9,423 nucleotides of DNA from Ignavibacteria bacterium UBA4661 (lineage in GTDB: Bacteria > Bacteroidota > Ignavibacteria > Kapaibacteriales > UBA4661). The stretch lies in contig DHLT01000175.1 of NCBI GenBank assembly GCA_002405405.1, positions 4,819 to 14,241 on the forward strand, in the 5' to 3' direction. Positions 5,966 through 9,423 of this stretch are shown in pieces. Made by a program: the position numbers and the translations under genes. Below the pieces are notes generated by a model. It was not told the origin of the DNA and did no database searches. It was given only the letters and a program-made list of their open reading frames with translations. Numbering within the stretch: the stretch's first letter is position 1; each line of letters starts with the position of its first letter.

Positions 5966-8176
5966 ATGTCTGCCGAACTGCAATCATCGCATGAATCATC
6001 ATCTTCTTCTATTGAGGAGTATGCGGTGCCCGCAACTACGATACTGGAAGATGTCCTTGAATCTGAGAGTTCTGCCTTAACATGGCAAATGCTTCTTGAT
6101 AAACTTACCACGACAAGCGGCACTTCTCAATTCGGACAAATTCATGGGCAAACACCTCGTGCTGTTCTTATTCGTCTAACACTCAAAGATTATACCATTG
6201 CAGAATCATGTGTTGCCGCATCTGTATTCTTGACTCGCGAAGACACTTTCGAAATGTATCAAGCAGGTACATATCCCGAAAAAATGTCTGTTGTCATGCT
6301 CTCCTACTTTGAATCTTCCTCTGCGAATGGTTATGTTGGCGATGCCATGCGCGAGTGTGCTCCTGTCAATGTAGCAACAGCCCACATTCGTCAATCATAC
6401 GAAGATCAGCCATCTCAAGTTACTCTTATTCCCTTATTGACTTCGTCAAGCATTGTGGGTATTCTGTTGATCGCCATGAAAGAGCCAATAGAACTTTCGC
6501 ATCCTTTGCAGAAGATCTATATACTTCATGCCAAACAATTCGCTCAGACGCTCTATCAAGACCAGCTTGAGCGGCGTATTCGTGTTGTGGAAACAGAACT
6601 TGGTCAAACTGTTGCAGCTCGCACACTGGCAATTACACGAAGCAAACGCGAACTGCAATCGATTCTTGATGCTATTCAAGCAGGAATTATTATTGTCGAT
6701 GAAAAACAAGAAACCATTGTCAGCATCAATCCGTCAGCACTGGCAATGATGCAGTGTGATGATATCGATATTATTGGTCGCTCCATCAATGAACTTTTTT
6801 TACCGAATCCACTGTCGTCATTACTCTCACACTCAGATTACGAACGACTACGTTGCCCTAATGGTAGAATACTCTATGTAGCACGTCGATCAGCACGCAT
6901 TCGCTCCAATCAGCAGTGGCTGCATATTGTAAGCTTTGTTGATATGAGTGAACAAGTATCAGCAGAACAGAAACTTCACGAGGCCAATTCCCTGCTTGAG
7001 AAACGTGTACAGGACCGTACAAATGAACTGCAAAAAACAGTTCATCAACTCCAAAATGAGGTTCAGCAACGGCAAGAAATTCAGCTTGCCCTAGCACTCA
7101 ATGAACGATTCTTGAATCTCATTTTTGAATCCATCAGCATTGGTGTGTGCCTAAACGATGCCAAAGGCAAGTACATGCGTGTAAATAAGGCATTTCTTGC
7201 TTTGCATGGTTATTCTGAAGAAGAATTATTGCAAAAGGACTATCGCATTTTTCTGCGCGGTACTGAAGAAGAACGCATTCGTTCTATCTTCCGCACCTTT
7301 ATGCATGACGAACAAGCAGCAACAGTAGAATGCGAGTTTCAGCTCCATGGCAAATTTGGCAATATTCGACATGTTCATGTAACAGCATCAAAGTTTCAAG
7401 TCGATGGTCGTACGCTTATTGTATCGGGAGTACATGATATTAGTGACCGCAAGCGTGCTGAAGAAGAAATTCGCGAAGCATTCGAACGCGAAAAAGAACT
7501 CGGCGAACTGAAATCACGATTTATTACCCTAGTTTCCCATGAGTTCCGAACACCACTAACAACAATCTATAGTTCTGCACAATTGTTGGAAAAAAACCGT
7601 TCACGGTGGAGCATTGAGAAACAGTCTGCCTATCTGAATGATATTGCAACTTGTGTGATGCGTTTGCGTGATATTCTCAATGATATTTTACACTTTAGTA
7701 AGGCAGAATCAGGAAAACTCAAACTCACGCCAACATTAGTCAATGTGTGGGACACATGCACTGAAATCACTGATGCTCTTATTATTGGCAAAGGCCATAC
7801 ACGAATCAAGCTACATATCGAGGGTGAAAAAACTGCTTTTGTTGATCGTTCGATTTTTCGACATATCATGCAAAACCTCTTATCAAATGGTTTGAAGTAT
7901 TCGCCTGCCCACCTACAAGTTGATTGCATTATTCTTGTTGGTACTATCGCGATGGATATCACAGTTCGTGATCGTGGCATTGGCATTCCGGAATCAGAAT
8001 TAGATAACCTTTTTCAGCCTTTTTTCCGTGCAGCCAATGTCGGCGATATCAATGGTACCGGTATGGGTTTATCTCTTGTGCATCAAATGGTGCAAACTCA
8101 TGGTGGCACGATTAGTGTAGAGTCTATTCAAAATCAAGGCACAACATTTCGTGTGCATTTGCCATTTTTGGCGTAG
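5966..8176 (+). CDS. Soluble hybrid-sensor-type histidine kinase: GAF-PAS-PAS-HisKA-HATPase
   Basis: This 736-aa protein has no membrane segment, so it should sense a cytoplasmic signal. After a Ser/Glu-rich leader (1-30) comes a GAF-like domain (about 38-200), a coiled coil (200-230), a first PAS domain (about 228-335), a long coiled coil (333-378), and a second PAS domain (about 378-495) ending in the typical VHDISDRKRAEEEIREA. HisKA follows with FITLVSHEFRTPLTTI, H525 being the phosphorylated histidine. The ATPase domain shows the N box QNLLSNGLKYS (N637/N641), G1 box DRGIGIP (669-675), F box FFRA and G2 box GTGMGLSLV (697-705). All catalytic motifs are intact. There is no receiver domain, and the next gene supplies one, so phosphate transfer to D55 of that protein is likely. 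The ligands of the GAF and PAS domains cannot be read from sequence. Confidence 0.95.
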   Translation: MSAELQSSHESSSSSIEEYAVPATTILEDVLESESSALTWQMLLDKLTTTSGTSQFGQIHGQTPRAVLIRLTLKDYTIAESCVAASVFLTREDTFEMYQAGTYPEKMSVVMLSYFESSSANGYVGDAMRECAPVNVATAHIRQSYEDQPSQVTLIPLLTSSSIVGILLIAMKEPIELSHPLQKIYILHAKQFAQTLYQDQLERRIRVVETELGQTVAARTLAITRSKRELQSILDAIQAGIIIVDEKQETIVSINPSALAMMQCDDIDIIGRSINELFLPNPLSSLLSHSDYERLRCPNGRILYVARRSARIRSNQQWLHIVSFVDMSEQVSAEQKLHEANSLLEKRVQDRTNELQKTVHQLQNEVQQRQEIQLALALNERFLNLIFESISIGVCLNDAKGKYMRVNKAFLALHGYSEEELLQKDYRIFLRGTEEERIRSIFRTFMHDEQAATVECEFQLHGKFGNIRHVHVTASKFQVDGRTLIVSGVHDISDRKRAEEEIREAFEREKELGELKSRFITLVSHEFRTPLTTIYSSAQLLEKNRSRWSIEKQSAYLNDIATCVMRLRDILNDILHFSKAESGKLKLTPTLVNVWDTCTEITDALIIGKGHTRIKLHIEGEKTAFVDRSIFRHIMQNLLSNGLKYSPAHLQVDCIILVGTIAMDITVRDRGIGIPESELDNLFQPFFRAANVGDINGTGMGLSLVHQMVQTHGGTISVESIQNQGTTFRVHLPFLA

Positions 8177-8254
8177 CATATTGTCGTGTTCTATGCCTTC
8201 AGTTATATCCGCTCTCTACGCACATACTTGCTTATTGTATTCTCTTGATTTTGA

Positions 8255-8260
8255 TATACT
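8255..8260 (+). promoter_or_regulatory. Candidate -10 box just before the REC-kinase gene
   Basis: TATACT ends six bases before the ATG at 8267. If used, transcription would start at or next to the ATG, giving a leaderless mRNA. TTATTG 17 bp upstream (8232-8237) is a poor -35. It may be an internal promoter separating this gene from the kinase operon. Confidence 0.3.
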
Positions 8261-8266
8261 ACACTT

Positions 8267-9373
8267 ATGCTTAACCGTAAGAAACTTTTAATTGTTGAAG
8301 ATGATCCCATGATTCGGCAACGGCTCTTGGATATTCTTGATAGCGATGAATACTACTTATTGGAAGCCTCAAACGGGTTAGAAGGAATTGAAATGGCAAA
8401 GATGCATTTGCCGGATTTAATTCTGTCAGATATTATGATGCCCGTTCTAACAGGTTATGATGTTCTGCGCGAAGTGCGTTCCTACCCACCAACATCAATG
8501 ACACCCTTCCTTTTTCTGACAGCTAAAGGCGACCAAGTAGATGTACGCTATGGCATGAATCTCGGTGCTGATGATTATATCACCAAACCATTCAGTATTT
8601 CAGAAATTCTTGATGCCGTATCGATGCGTTTAGAACGTCGCGACCGCATGGAAGAATACTCACAAGAAAAACTCAATGCTGTACGATCGAATTTATACTC
8701 AGCACTGCCTCATGAATTTCTCACACCACTCAATGGTATTCTCGGCATGACAGATGTCCTGTTGCGACACTCTGATATGCTGGAGAAAGATGAAATCCAT
8801 GAAATGCATAGCCACATCATGCAGTCTGCTAAACGGCTTCATGCTGTGATTGAAAAATATCTTATGTATGCACGACTTGAGGGTTTGACACGTGATTTTG
8901 TTGAATCACAGCTTTTGCATTTACCGGCAAAATCACCTGCTAGTATTGTTGACGACATGGTTCGTCTGCGTGGCTACAAACATGATCGCCTAAAAGATGT
9001 TTTGCAGGACCTTGACGACCATCCTATCGCCATGCCTGCAGAGAATTTTAATATGGCAATCGGCGAATTAGTCGATAATGCTTTTATGTATTCGACGCCC
9101 GGCACGCCTATCCATGTTGAATTAAAAATCAATGGCGACTATCTTGCTTTCTCGGTACAAAATCATGGTCGTGGATTAACACCAGATCAAGTAAATCAAA
9201 TTGGTGCCTTTGTACAATTCGAGCGCGAAAAGTATGAACAGCAGGGTTTGGGTCTTGGCTTAGCAATTGCAAAAAAATCTGCACAAGTCTTCAATGGTGA
9301 ATTGATCGTCGAGAGTGAACCACATAAGATTACTAAAGTACAACTCAATATTCCCTTGTATACAGCATCCTAG
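8267..9373 (+). CDS. Receiver-first hybrid histidine kinase (REC-HisKA-HATPase)
   Basis: Residues 1-125 of this 368-aa protein are a receiver domain with E11/D12/D13, phospho-acceptor D55 (ILSDIMMP), T85 and K107, all intact. HisKA follows, with SALPHEFLTPLNGILG (145-160) and H149 as the candidate phospho-histidine. The ATPase part has an N box (GELVDNAFMYS, E267/N271) and a G2-like box QQGLGLGLAIAK. The G1 box reads QNHGRGL, with Asn299 where kinases have the adenine-binding Asp, so kinase activity may be altered. The segment IGAFVQFEREKYEQQG is typical of this REC-kinase subfamily. There is no DNA-binding or enzymatic output domain, so it probably passes phosphate to H149 or onward to another protein. 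It lies 90 bp after the PAS kinase gene, which is its most likely donor. Confidence 0.95.
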   Translation: MLNRKKLLIVEDDPMIRQRLLDILDSDEYYLLEASNGLEGIEMAKMHLPDLILSDIMMPVLTGYDVLREVRSYPPTSMTPFLFLTAKGDQVDVRYGMNLGADDYITKPFSISEILDAVSMRLERRDRMEEYSQEKLNAVRSNLYSALPHEFLTPLNGILGMTDVLLRHSDMLEKDEIHEMHSHIMQSAKRLHAVIEKYLMYARLEGLTRDFVESQLLHLPAKSPASIVDDMVRLRGYKHDRLKDVLQDLDDHPIAMPAENFNMAIGELVDNAFMYSTPGTPIHVELKINGDYLAFSVQNHGRGLTPDQVNQIGAFVQFEREKYEQQGLGLGLAIAKKSAQVFNGELIVESEPHKITKVQLNIPLYTAS

Positions 9374-9412
9374 AGCATTATTTGTATATTTTTTCTCTTA
9401 TAACAAACATAT

Positions 9413-9423
9413 ATGGCAACACT
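9413..9423 (+). CDS. Possible start of a further gene (edge of window)
   Basis: ATG GCA ACA CT begins in the AT-rich gap 39 bp after the REC-kinase stop. Only three codons are visible, so this is a guess based on position and a plausible start sequence. Confidence 0.2.

Noticed and set aside
7630..7986. 118-aa minus-strand open frame inside the PAS kinase gene
   Set aside because: It is antisense to the HisKA/HATPase region, where the plus strand shows all kinase motifs; no family features are seen in the antisense translation.

Overview
The window reads like a chromosomal segment of a Bacteroidota/Chlorobiota-type (FCB group) bacterium. The clues are the style of the TrmD sequence (GHYKGID, the REEQAL...RRPDLL ending), a BamD-type lipoprotein that implies an outer membrane, the scarcity of Shine-Dalgarno sequences before most starts, and a low-to-moderate GC content judged by eye. 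I cannot name a genus. A deep lineage such as Kapabacteria or Ignavibacteria is possible but is only a guess. No tRNA, rRNA, CRISPR array or transposase was seen.

The left half (1-4383) is entirely on the minus strand. In the direction of transcription it holds: a BamD-like outer-membrane assembly lipoprotein (4383-3466); a YciA-type acyl-CoA thioesterase (3369-2848); trmD, the tRNA m1G37 methyltransferase, interrupted by one in-frame TAA (2808-2122); a three-copy 33-bp tandem repeat that begins inside the last codons of trmD (2138-2040); a SpoIIE/RsbU-type PP2C phosphatase (2020-785); and the secreted N-terminal part of a PGRP/amidase-family protein that runs off the left edge (711-1). The first four genes are closely spaced and could be one housekeeping operon.

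A 262-bp divergent intergenic region (4384-4645) carries two AT-rich palindromes sharing the core TAAATTAC, with candidate -10 boxes for both directions.

The right half (4646-9373) is entirely on the plus strand and is a signalling cassette: a 105-aa protein resembling the small domain found at the N-terminus of some HD-GYP proteins; an HDOD-domain protein; a soluble GAF-PAS-PAS histidine kinase; and a receiver-first hybrid kinase (REC-HisKA-HATPase). Together they suggest a cytoplasmic phosphorelay (H525 of the first kinase to D55 of the second protein) linked to an HDOD scaffold. No DNA-binding or diguanylate cyclase output domain is present, so the output is unknown. A start codon for another plus-strand gene may sit at 9413.

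The two most notable points are the single stop codon in an otherwise well-preserved trmD, and the tandem repeat that amplifies the trmD tail in multiples of 11 codons between trmD and the phosphatase gene.
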